Below are positions 1 to 9,583 of a DNA stretch of 64,000 nucleotides, piece by piece. This DNA comes from Chaetoceros tenuissimus (taxonomy: Eukaryota; Bacillariophyta; Thalassiosirophyceae; Chaetocerotales; Chaetocerotaceae). The translations under genes and the position numbers were made by a program. The stretch covers positions 2,170,001-2,234,000 of the forward strand of contig BLLK01000022.1 of the NCBI GenBank assembly GCA_021927905.1. The letters are read 5' to 3'. Within the stretch, counting starts at the first letter, position 1. Each line of letters opens with the position of its first letter. The notes under the pieces were generated by a model. It had not been told where the DNA came from, did no database searches, and was given only the letters and a program-made list of their open reading frames with translations.

Positions 1-68
1 AATGATATTAACTTTCATCAAAGTATCTCATAGCTTCACATTTGTATCAGTTTCTATCATGAATCACT

Positions 69-716
69 TCACCTACTCAATCTCCCACTGCCACGTTTCC
101 GCCTCCTTGCTCCATTGAACTCTCCTCCACCAATTGCCAATTTCTTTCTTTTCCTCACCATTGGGGCTAGTCCACCATGTGACATGAAGAATCTATTCCA
201 TGTGAATGCTGCATCAGTCTTTCCTTTCAACCAATCGCGAAATAAAACACATTTCTTACTTTCCTCGACAGTCTCTGCGTCTAAACCAAGACATTCCATA
301 CAAGCATCTCTATACATTTGTTCCTCCGACTTGGAAATAATGTTACTAAAATCAATTTCTTCCTCTTTCTCGCTAGATTTATTCTTTTGTAAGAATTCAT
401 ATGCTTCTGTTATTTTCAAAAATTTATCTGTGAGTTCATCTTCACTTTTTGTTTTATTCAGATCGGGATGACACAGTTTAGCTGCTGTAAAGTAGGCATC
501 ACGTAATTGCTTTGGTGTGAAGTCTCGCTGCAGTTTCAGAACTCTGGTTGCAGAGTTGAAGCTACCACTATAGTATCTGTGGCCAAATCTAGCACGTAAT
601 TGCTTTGGTGTGAAGTCTTGCTGCAGTTTCAGAACTCTGGTTGCAGAGTTGAAGCTACCACTATAGTATCTGTGGCCAAATCTAGCACAGTTTCTTTGTA
701 TTGTTGTAGATAACAT
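69..716 (-). CDS. J-domain (DnaJ-like) protein, probably mitochondrial
   Basis: Predicted 215-residue protein. Residues about 59-112 form a J domain: helix II is followed by the diagnostic HPD tripeptide (residues 83-85) and a helix ending in TEAYEFLQ. J domains stimulate the ATPase of Hsp70 partners. The N-terminus is rich in Arg, Ser and Tyr with few acidic residues, which suits a mitochondrial presequence (inference). The C-terminal 70 residues contain a Trp-rich stretch and a basic tail and match no domain I recognise. A 31-residue segment covering the end of the presequence and the start of the J domain is duplicated in tandem (residues about 11-41 and 42-72), so the first helix of the J domain occurs twice. 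The second copy runs into the intact domain. The start is the first ATG of the frame. Confidence 0.8.
   Translation of the reverse strand: MLSTTIQRNCARFGHRYYSGSFNSATRVLKLQQDFTPKQLRARFGHRYYSGSFNSATRVLKLQRDFTPKQLRDAYFTAAKLCHPDLNKTKSEDELTDKFLKITEAYEFLQKNKSSEKEEEIDFSNIISKSEEQMYRDACMECLGLDAETVEESKKCVLFRDWLKGKTDAAFTWNRFFMSHGGLAPMVRKRKKLAIGGGEFNGARRRKRGSGRLSR
500..685. repeat. 93-bp tandem duplication inside the J-domain gene
   Basis: Two adjacent 93-bp copies (500-592 and 593-685) differ at one base that I can see, a C/T change giving Arg versus Gln. The period is a multiple of three, so the frame is kept and 31 residues are repeated. The near identity indicates a recent event. Confidence 0.95.
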
Positions 717-1083
717 TGTAGAGATTGTAATACAAGTTGTAATTGTGCGTCATCAAGAAAAGGTTTTTGTTTTGTTCATGTTCTTTTTCCTCGTCTGTTT
801 TGTTTGATTATGTACGTACTTTTGATACGACTAAAATGTATGAGACATGCACTAAAGAACTCAATTAGCCACCCCGCAGTCTTATAAAACTGCCTTCACA
901 TTTTCTTCTTGTTTTCCACGATCCACGAATGAGAATGAGCGCACGCCATTATTATGTTCTCGACCAAGATGAGTATACGCCCTGTTCTGTATATAGTAAT
1001 AAAACCACAACCCACATCTCTAGTAACAGTAGCAAAAGTATATTGCCAAAAAGGGACTATAAAAAAGAATATCATACTTGAAC
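717..1083. other. intergenic, divergent promoter region
   Basis: AT-rich spacer between the J-domain gene (minus) and the secreted-protein gene (plus). It holds TATA-like stretches near 884 and 1059. No gene or repeat is seen. Confidence 0.5.
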
Positions 1084-2241
1084 ATGAGCAGATTTCTTAG
1101 TCTTGCAGCTATAGTAGCATCTGCTACAAACTTAACAAGTGCACAGACGTGTACAGACAACACAAATCCCTTTTACGTAACGACAGATGATGGAACACAA
1201 AAATTGAAATCATGTAGAATTGCGAGTAAGAACCCATGGGGTCAGTGTGAAAAACCTGAAGTTAAAGAAAATTGTCCTAAACTCTGTGCTCTCTGCCCAG
1301 ATGACATCATGTGTAAAGTTCGAGTTGATTTGCAGTTTCCACCGGAAGCGGATACGTTCCAGGGATACCATGCAGATTTCATGTCCATTACAAAAGAAGG
1401 AGAGACAGAACCTTGTTACTCTAGCAATAGCAAAACATTTTGGGGTTGCACTTTCTTCGGTAATGATGCATCCATTAATACAATGGGATCTACATTGGAA
1501 AAGACTAGGTCTGTTATCCGAGTATATGATGCTCGTCAATCCAGTTTAAGAATTGGTGTCAGTCATCGTTTCAATGAAAAAGAGGTCATGGAAGACTTTG
1601 ATGAAACAGTGAGATCAAACTTGGTCATCAAAGTGAATGGGCAGATGCTAAGCAAATCCTTTCGACACTCCAAAAATTTGGGGAGATTGACTCATAGTGG
1701 TTTTGATCAGGTATCTACCGTCAATAAGAATGTAGGCTTTGTCAATCCAGAATACAATGGTGATTACTTTGTGGACATTGACTGCGATCAGCAGTGCAAT
1801 TGTAACATTGTGCAAAAGGACGCTACTTGTCGTCTGAAGGCTCAGCTCAAATTTGATCCTATTGTTGATGAGAATTATGGTTTCCGAAGAGATTTTGTGG
1901 AAGCATCAAACGACAAGGGGGAAATCTGCTCAAAGGACAGTGAATTGCATTGGTGCACAGTGTACGGAGACGCGTTGATCCTTAACTTTGAAAATCAAGA
2001 ATATTATGATTTCAACATGGCAAGCTTTATGAATATTCCTGACGCATCAGATAAGACATTCAAATTTCATCTTGGACAGGATGTAGTAGATGAAGCACCT
2101 GCAGAATTGTATGAAGATCCTGCAACTTTGTATCTATACGTAAATAATGAACTTTTGACGAGCTACAAGAGAGACAGAGCCCAAAATAGTTCAACAATTT
2201 CAGTTTCCTGTGACAATTCTTGTGATTGCCACGTCCACTGA
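1084..2241 (+). CDS. secreted cysteine-rich protein with duplicated domain
   Basis: 385 residues from the ATG at 1084; the frame is open a little further upstream but without an ATG. The first 21 or so residues are a typical signal peptide ending in SAQ. A Cys-rich segment follows (about residues 23-72, six or more Cys, ending CPKLCALC) that resembles a ShKT-like disulfide module. Then come two related units of about 140 residues, each beginning with C-(K/R)-(V/L)-(R/K) and containing a (W)GCTFFG or WCTVYG motif and a closing acidic Cys cluster (DCDQQCNC, SCDNSCDC). The closing motifs and spacing indicate an internal duplication. No catalytic motif is recognised. It probably acts outside the cell or in the wall (inference). 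Confidence 0.75.
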   Translation: MSRFLSLAAIVASATNLTSAQTCTDNTNPFYVTTDDGTQKLKSCRIASKNPWGQCEKPEVKENCPKLCALCPDDIMCKVRVDLQFPPEADTFQGYHADFMSITKEGETEPCYSSNSKTFWGCTFFGNDASINTMGSTLEKTRSVIRVYDARQSSLRIGVSHRFNEKEVMEDFDETVRSNLVIKVNGQMLSKSFRHSKNLGRLTHSGFDQVSTVNKNVGFVNPEYNGDYFVDIDCDQQCNCNIVQKDATCRLKAQLKFDPIVDENYGFRRDFVEASNDKGEICSKDSELHWCTVYGDALILNFENQEYYDFNMASFMNIPDASDKTFKFHLGQDVVDEAPAELYEDPATLYLYVNNELLTSYKRDRAQNSSTISVSCDNSCDCHVH

Positions 2242-2432
2242 AAGTGATGGACACATACTATGATTTACTGTAAATGTGTAGAGTAGAAAATATTCATAAA
2301 ATAGAAGGCATAACTTGTTTAGATAGATGGAATCTAATTGTACTCAAGTCACTAATTCACACATTGAAAGCCACACAAGAAACTTCATTTTTCATATAGT
2401 CATATCAACGAGACTAACCAACTGCCTAGATT

Positions 2433-3161
2433 CTATAAACTATTTGGACCAAATAAGCATATATTCATATCATCTTGACTCACACTGGAATATTCCAATC
2501 TCCAAAGTTTCGTTAGATCTGGACAATCCAAGTCTCCAAACGCCTCAACGAGCTCATTTTCTCGCTGTGCATTGTATGCAATAAATACAGGAGCACTCCA
2601 TTTTTCTTTTCTACTCATCAACTGTATACAATTTACCAATTGTTTGGGTGTAACATTTGCAAAAGGTGGATCTATGAAAATAGCATCATAATCATAATTC
2701 ACAAGGAAAGGCTCCAGTAATGAAAATTCTCTATAATTTCTGAGAAAATCAAATCGTTTATCACGATCCAGTAATAGATAATCTATTCCATCTGTATCTG
2801 CCATTACAGCTAGTGAGGGGTTACACATCAACAGTGGTCTCTCAAAGTTTCGGACTAACTGATAGATTCTCTTTGTTGATTTGTCTGAATAAAAGAATTG
2901 CTCAAAGTTATGATTTTCACTGACTCCGGCTAGACTAGCCATTTCTCGATTAGCGGCAGTGGATAGTTCTTCGTCTCTTTCTGCGGAAATGTTTTGTTTT
3001 TGTTTCTTCTTTTTCGGTCTTCGTTTTTGTTTTGCACAGAGTTGAGTTGACATGTATATCGTAGTCGAAGTTGGTAGTAGTATATGACAAGAGTCCATAC
3101 AAAAAGCTGAAGCAGATGTCATGGCAAAGGAGACAAACCCTAATCCTAAAAGATACTTCAT
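2433..3161 (-). CDS. N6-adenine-MTase-like protein lysine methyltransferase (EFM5/EEF1AKMT1 type)
   Basis: 242 residues. The C-terminal 155 residues match the N6-adenineMlase family (the EFM5/EEF1AKMT1 group, which methylates lysine on elongation factor 1A). They show a FEQFFYSD opening, a conserved CNPSLA segment, an LDRDKRF segment and the catalytic DPPF motif at residues 164-167. In this family DPPF follows the SAM-binding strands. Residues 1-20 are hydrophobic and could be a signal or organelle-targeting sequence. Residues 46-57 are a run of Lys and Arg that could act as a nuclear signal. The N-terminal 20 residues are unusual for a cytosolic methyltransferase, so localisation is uncertain. 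It is divergent to the GMC oxidoreductase gene. Confidence 0.75.
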   Translation of the reverse strand: MKYLLGLGFVSFAMTSASAFCMDSCHILLPTSTTIYMSTQLCAKQKRRPKKKKQKQNISAERDEELSTAANREMASLAGVSENHNFEQFFYSDKSTKRIYQLVRNFERPLLMCNPSLAVMADTDGIDYLLLDRDKRFDFLRNYREFSLLEPFLVNYDYDAIFIDPPFANVTPKQLVNCIQLMSRKEKWSAPVFIAYNAQRENELVEAFGDLDCPDLTKLWRLEYSSVSQDDMNICLFGPNSL

Positions 3162-3485
3162 TTTTCAGTAGTATCAGGAAATGATTTTAATCACAGTGAT
3201 AGACTACACTTGACTTGTATAATGTAAAAATGTTTGTTTTCATTATCAAACAACAACAACAACAGAAGAGGAAAAAGTGAGGGCTCACAGCGCCACCTTA
3301 GTATTGTATATCCGTATTGGATCGGGAGATGGAATTGCTATCAAATGTCTTTCTACGACAATAAGCGTCATCATCTTCAAAGTGATGTCTCTCTTTCGAA
3401 TGAACAACGAACAACACACACATGCATTTCTTCAGTATCATTATTGTACGAATACTAATGGTATTTACCATTCTAATGCATCAAA
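3162..3485. other. intergenic, divergent promoter region
   Basis: Spacer between two divergent genes. It holds a short AAC trinucleotide run (about 3250-3264). Short open frames here show no protein-like features. Confidence 0.5.
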
Positions 3486-5796
3486 ATGAAGAAAGGATAT
3501 GGTTCCATCGACGCAACATTGAATTCAACACCTGATTCTTCTCGGGAAGATCTTCGAGAGAGCGAGCGGTTCCTGGATGCGCAAGAAAATCGATGTAAAT
3601 TTGATAATGAGAACCCAATACATGAGAAAGATACCTCTAGAGGAATACATAAACATGAACGAAAAAGAGGCTCCTTATGTCTTTTGAGCCTACAGGCAAT
3701 TATAATAATGAGAATAATGTGGACTGTGGCATTTTACGTGACCCTTTCTCGTGATAGGGAAGAAGGATATCAGTACATCGTTGTAGGAGCTGGACCTGCA
3801 GGAATTGTTACTGCTGTCAATCTTGCAAAGAGGTTGGAACAAGAAGCTGTCAAAGAAGGTAGACAAGCTGAGCGGGTATTACTGCTTGAATCAGGGTCAC
3901 TCAGTCAATCAGAGGTAATGAGAGATTTGCACAAATTTAGAGGAAAGCAATCTAGTTTCAGAAACATGCAGAATAAGATGGAATCCATGTCTTCTTTGTT
4001 ACCAAATGATTTTGATATACCGCTCATGTGGACAAAATTGAATGAAAAGCAAAATGAACAGGAGTATCTGAGTCATCATTGGCCGATAGAAGAGACATTT
4101 CTTGGGAGAGCAGTGGGGGGCTCTGGGATTCACAATGCAATGTAAGTAATATGGATACAAGAACATGTTTGAATGTAATGCATATTCATTTCAAATCGTG
4201 TCTTGACAATATAACATTTTGTTTTCTTACTCTCTCTTTCCACATCTTAGGATTAATGTGCGAGGATTGCCAAGTGATTTTGACAATTGGAATGTTTCAA
4301 AGTGGTCTGCAAACGAAATCATGCCATATTACAATAAATTAGAAGATTATACCAATCCGATGATGGGAGAGAATTTTTGGAGTGCAGAGGATTGGCATCT
4401 CGCTCAAAAGTCTAGAGGAAGAAAGGGGCCACTTAAAGTTAGTATTGCAAGTGATTGGTTTCCAAGTCCATTTGGTGTTAATTTTATCAAAGCTGCGCTG
4501 GACACAGGCATTCCATTGGCTAGTCCTGGATTTAACATTCCAGAGAAGAGGATAGGTGTAGGTTATTATGAATTCAATGTGTGGAATGGAACAAGGCAAT
4601 CCGTAGCACAGGCTCTGATTTCGTCGCAACCAGAGGGTGCTCCAACCAATCTCATCATCGAAACTGGAGCAACTGTGCATAATGTTTTGTTCGAGAGTAA
4701 AGGTAGAGAGAATCAAATACCTGTCGCAAAAGGTATTCGATTCTTTTCTTCCAAGTCCAAAAGCTTTGAAAAAATATATTTATCAGAATCAAAAGAACGA
4801 AATCACAATGGAGAGATGCGGCGACTGGAAATAATCTTATCTGCTGGAGCTATTCTGAGCAGTCAAATCTTGGTGAACAGCGGAATTTCAAGAAATGGAG
4901 ACTTAGTCAACTCACCTAATGTCGGTAATAACCTCCAGGATCACCCAGTGATATCAATCATTTTTCAGACGAATAGAAATCTAACCACCATGATCAAGGC
5001 TTACTTTCACGAAGATGATGAAGTTGAAACTTTTGAATCATACTTAAATTTCATGGAAGAAAAGAATTTTAATAACAAACCAAGTGTTGCCGATGGAACT
5101 CATATCTATGGTACTGCTGGATTTACTGTTGGGGGATTCTTGACATCTCCTTGGGCACAAACCTCTGATCCTGATATTCAACTAACTGTTTTTCCACACG
5201 TGAAAGAACCACACTTTACTTTGCGGAAAGCAGAAAATAAAACATTAGACGAAAGCACTGATGATGATGGATTGGTAATGATAACAGTTGCTCTGCTCAA
5301 ACCTGAGAGTCGAAACTTCCTACAATTCCACGAAGCTAAAGATGTTGACAATGACAGGGAAAATTATAACGGTGATTTTGCTTTTGAAGAATCACTTGAC
5401 TTTCATGTACCAACCATAAAAGGTGGCGAACTTACTCAACTGGACAAAGAGCGCCTTGCTTATGGTATAGATCAAGTCAGATCGATAATGAAAAGTCCTT
5501 CTATCTATAAAACCATTAGAAAGGAGATATATCCAGGATCATTCTACGAAGGCGCAGAACTAAACAAATTCGTAGAGGAAAACATAATGCAGAACTCGCA
5601 TTGGTCTGGTAGTACCCGAATGGGAGACGATGATTCATCAGTTGTCGACAATGAGTTGAAGGTTAGAGGTACTGAATGTCTAAGGGTAGTAGATGCAGGC
5701 ATTATGCCTATCATCCCCAATGGTAATACTCATAGTACTACATGTGTCATTGGATTGAGAGCAGTAGATCTAATTCTAGGTGAGGTCGATGATTAG
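3486..5796 (+). CDS. GMC-family FAD oxidoreductase, membrane-anchored
   Basis: Two exons, 3486-4141 and 4251-5796, joined over a 109-nt GT-AG intron, give 733 residues. A hydrophilic N-terminus of about 60 residues precedes a hydrophobic segment (LCLLSLQAIIIM region), probably a signal anchor. The FAD-binding Rossmann motif GAGPAG follows. The intron falls in the family signature GGSGIHNAM-INVRG, which splicing restores. The second GMC signature (LSAGAILSSQILVNSGI) is present. The C-terminal active site has a SHWSGSTRMG motif with the catalytic His and an NTHSTT segment. The family includes choline, glucose and alcohol dehydrogenases or oxidases; the substrate cannot be told from sequence. 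Confidence 0.9.
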
Positions 5797-5854
5797 GAAA
5801 CTAGTACATGTATAATTAAATTAAGGAAGACTTGAAATGAGAAAGCTTGATATT

Positions 5855-7461
5855 TTACTTGTCATTTATACATCTTGTCAATTGCAAAGTTGCAAACAAC
5901 CATAAACCAGCTATCACATTCGATACCATTACCAAGAGTTTGTCCAATTCTCTCCCTTCTTTCTCCATATATGTTGCTAGGATAAATAGGGATGCTGCAG
6001 TAGCTGATTTACCTAAACGATTAGCAAATAAATTGATCCTTTGTTTTCCTATGAATCTGCTTTCATAATCTAAAGAGGCAAATACTGTCTCGCTTACTTG
6101 TCCTCTGAGAGAATATTCTATAGTCTTCATTGACAAGAATGTGCAACCTACCAATGTAAGGGATGGATTGTCAGCATATTGCTGTATTGTAGTAAATAAC
6201 AACATGATCGACGGCATCAGAAGCCATAGATATGATATATGTACCCTCTTTGTAATGATTGGGAGGATGAAAAATTGCATAACCCCACTAATGCCATTGA
6301 TCCATGCGTAACATCCACCGGTCCAACCAGCTCTCACTGAATCATCTAGGATAGTATCTTTCACTTTCATCATGAACTGCAAGTTTAATACAGATGATAA
6401 ACATTGAGATAAGATTACTTCAAAGAACATGGCGCGTAATATTGGTACTCTTTGAAATAAATCGATGGAACTTTTCTGCTCTTTTTTCTTGTCATCATTT
6501 GAATCTTTTGCTTGAACATCATCGGAATTCTTTCTTTTAACATTCGTAGCCTTTTTGTCGTCGTTCTTTTTCAACAGACCATCATTTGATGGCTCAAATC
6601 CATTCTAACAAGTCAAACATAAAATTAAATAAGAAATGCATTATTCAAAAAAGCGCAATATATTTCATTGAAGATAAAACATACCTTTCTAGAAATACCG
6701 TATGCTTTATCTGCAAAGAATGCACTTGCTCCAATAGTGAATGCTGCTGTTGATAAAAGTCCCAATAAACCCATTTTATCCACAAAATGCTTGACGTTTC
6801 CAGCAGCAAGCGTGCTTGTAATACTACCAACACCAGCAATAGGAGCAAACCAAATTTTTCCCTCTTCTGGCGTCATGACTGATCCTAGGAAACTCCAATG
6901 CTGTGTATATAGAAATTGAACATTTGCACTTTGGACTACAAACATGCCAAAGATGAGCAACTTCCCAAATGTTATCGTATCCTTTTGTGTAACTTCATTC
7001 ACTAAATTTCCCAATTTACTCCCCGCCTCCATTTCATGTACTTTCATATACTTTAGTAGAAAAGTAGCCACCAATAAAAACGAAGAATAAATCATAGTAC
7101 TCCCATTCAAAGCCAATCTAGGTCCAAATTTTTTCAAGATCCTTTTGTACAAGACTAAGACCAATATCGAAAATGGACTAACAGTTCCAACTGCTAATGG
7201 TAATGCTGCAGGATTTTGAAAACCAATTTGTTTCGATGTGAACAAACTTTGTATTGGTGCTCGAGCTAATTCATGTCCTGCAAAATGTATACCCATACAT
7301 AAAGACATGTAAACTATAGATTGCTGATGAGGAGTCAATTGAGCTGACCTTAGTTTCTGCATAGGAGATTGGGTGCTTATATCAGGATTCATGTCTGGAT
7401 CTGATGCTTTGCATCTTTTGAATGTCGGTTTTGTATTTACTGTATCACTCTTGATTTTCAT
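5855..7461 (-). CDS. NTT/TLC-like nucleotide transporter family membrane protein
   Basis: Two exons on the minus strand, 7461-6685 and 6604-5855, with an 80-nt intron that splices in phase 0; 508 residues. The frame stays open upstream of 7461 but the first ATG is there, so a further 5' exon is possible. About ten or more hydrophobic segments are seen, with a Lys/Asp-rich cytosolic loop around residues 260-300. The second half carries an element like NLFANRLGKS, which resembles a conserved segment near the end of TLC/NTT ATP/ADP exchangers used by plastids and intracellular bacteria. The match is partial, so this may be a divergent relative with another substrate. It is convergent with the GMC gene, 58 bp away. 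Confidence 0.55.
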
Positions 7462-7912
7462 GATGAAAATTCGAAGCCTTTTTTCTGCTATCTGAAGTTT
7501 CCAGCTCCTTTTTCTACCAAGATTCCTCTTTAGCTGCACAGAAATCTGCTCAAAACTTTGATACAACACACGAAATAGCACTAGGTCTCTGTAGGGTGCT
7601 TTTTCATCACCAAAGCATCACTTCAATTTTCATTTTCATTGAAATTATTTTTCTGTGTGGTCCTCGTGGAACTTTCCGGGTATCCAAGTTCAAGTACAAC
7701 GTCACTTGGAGCCTCAGAACCTGTTTCCAAAAATCTTGTTATAGCTATTTTAGATGGAAAAGACACGCTGAGATTCTCTTTCACTTTTTGGTTAATGGAA
7801 AGATTTGAGATGTGTGAGATGTGTGAAGTGATTGTTTCAAGTAATGTCCATCATAAGAAATATAAACATTTTAGTCTTCCATCATTCTAATTAACGTCAA
7901 TGAAGAAGAATA
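7462..7912. other. intergenic, divergent promoter region
   Basis: Spacer between the carrier gene and the allantoinase gene. The part up to 7581 is an ATG-less extension of the carrier frame. Nothing else is seen. Confidence 0.45.
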
Positions 7913-9532
7913 ATGCTTCGGAGTAAAAGAGGAATTCAGTTTGTGTATGGACGGTATCCAAAATCTCAGAAAATCCAAAATAAGAACACAGCTTCATCAA
8001 AGCAATCACTTCCAATCTGTGAACCAAAGCTCTTGTATAGTCCAAATGTGGTTTTTCCTTCAAAATATGGAGGCGTTCAAAGTGGTGCTTGTGCCATCAA
8101 TGAAAAAGGAGTCATAGATTCTATATTTCCTTCTACAAATCTTGATGATGCGAAGAATATAGCTCTACAACGTAATTTAGAATTAATTGATCTCGGCGAA
8201 GAGACGGTACTGAGTCCAGGCCTTGTCGATGTTCATGTTCATATATCAGAATTGGGTCGGGAATGGGAAGGATACTATACGGCTACTAAGGCAGCAGCTG
8301 CTGGAGGAATTACGACTCTCATGGGAATGCCATTGAACTCAATACCAGCTACTACCACCGTGGATGCGTTCCAACAAGAAATTGAGGCGGCTGGTAAATC
8401 ACCTTTATATGCAGATGTTGGACTTTGGGGAGGAGCTGTTCCTAGCAACTGTTCATCGGACGAAGTTCTCCCTATATTAGAAGAATTATTAGATGTTGGA
8501 GTATTTGGACTAAAGGCTTTTCTTGTCCCACTACCTAAAGATGCTGGATACGAAACTGTTACTCCAGAAGCACTACATAGAGCATCCATATTATGTGGAC
8601 AAAAAGGCAAGCCAATTTTAGTACATAGTGAGCTGATGACACAAGAAGAACAAGATCTTCAGACTGAGAAAACCTTTCATGGTGAGAGCTTGGGATCTTT
8701 TAATGCACATGTAAAATGTAGACCAGCGAAGTGGGAGCAAAAGGCTGTTCAAGTAGTTTGTGATTTGGCAGATGTTTGTCATATGCATGTTGTGCATTTG
8801 AGTGACGAAGGGTGTTTAGATATTATAGAAAAAGCGAAGTCGAGACTCAATCGTACAAAACTCCTTCGTGGTAACCTGACAGTAGAAACTTGCCCTCATT
8901 ATTTGATATTTGATTTAGAATCGTTGCCACATGGAGACACCAGATTTAAGTGTTTTCCACCCATCAGAGAAAAAGAAAATCAGCGTATTCTATGGCGTCG
9001 AGGATTGCTTGGTACTCACAATGACTATGGCTCGACACTTATTGATATGATTGCATCTGACCACAGCCCTTGCACACCGGATCTACGCTTACGTGAGGAT
9101 AGGAATGTCCGTAAAGCATGGGGAGGTCTGACTGGACTACAGTACCAACTTCCTGCAACATACACCTCACTAGATTCAATTATAAAAGAAGAGCATGGAC
9201 TAGAATATGACGAAAAATCTCGGCTTTATATGCTCTCTAAATGGTGGTCCGAGGAGCCATCGAAGCTTGTTCCTGGTCTCTCTCGAGTGAAGGGGCAGAT
9301 AGAAATTGGTTCTAATGCTGATTTATGTGCTTGGAACCCGCATTACCTTAATCGACCATGTAACTACAGCCAAGAGCATCATAGATGGAAAGGAGATTGT
9401 GCATACACGGACATGAATTTAAAAGGTAGAGTTATGAAAACATATCTTCGAGGAGTCGAGGTCTATGACGGAGAGAAGGATTGCTTTCCAATTGAAGATG
9501 GAGGTGCTGGTAGTATGATGATATGCAAGTAG
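7913..9532 (+). CDS. allantoinase
   Basis: 539 residues, single exon. It hydrolyses allantoin to allantoate in purine ureide catabolism. It is a cyclic amidohydrolase with the full binuclear metal site: HVH (residues 108-110), a carboxylatable Lys in GLKAFLVP (K201), His in LVHSE (H238), His in HVVHLSD (H295) and Asp in ASDHSPC (D383). The segment GITTLMGMPLNSIPATT is typical of allantoinases rather than dihydroorotases or hydantoinases. Residues 1-35 are basic and Ser-rich and may be a targeting sequence. Diatoms have a ureide/urea metabolism in which this enzyme would feed nitrogen salvage (established for the group; its use here is inference). Confidence 0.92.
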   Translation: MLRSKRGIQFVYGRYPKSQKIQNKNTASSKQSLPICEPKLLYSPNVVFPSKYGGVQSGACAINEKGVIDSIFPSTNLDDAKNIALQRNLELIDLGEETVLSPGLVDVHVHISELGREWEGYYTATKAAAAGGITTLMGMPLNSIPATTTVDAFQQEIEAAGKSPLYADVGLWGGAVPSNCSSDEVLPILEELLDVGVFGLKAFLVPLPKDAGYETVTPEALHRASILCGQKGKPILVHSELMTQEEQDLQTEKTFHGESLGSFNAHVKCRPAKWEQKAVQVVCDLADVCHMHVVHLSDEGCLDIIEKAKSRLNRTKLLRGNLTVETCPHYLIFDLESLPHGDTRFKCFPPIREKENQRILWRRGLLGTHNDYGSTLIDMIASDHSPCTPDLRLREDRNVRKAWGGLTGLQYQLPATYTSLDSIIKEEHGLEYDEKSRLYMLSKWWSEEPSKLVPGLSRVKGQIEIGSNADLCAWNPHYLNRPCNYSQEHHRWKGDCAYTDMNLKGRVMKTYLRGVEVYDGEKDCFPIEDGGAGSMMICK

Positions 9533-9583
9533 AAGATGTACTACGAGTAAAACTGAATTACATTACTTAATAATGTGCGATAT

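Noticed and set aside
3250-3264. AAC trinucleotide run as a meaningful repeat
   Set aside because: Only about five units long; ordinary microsatellite noise.
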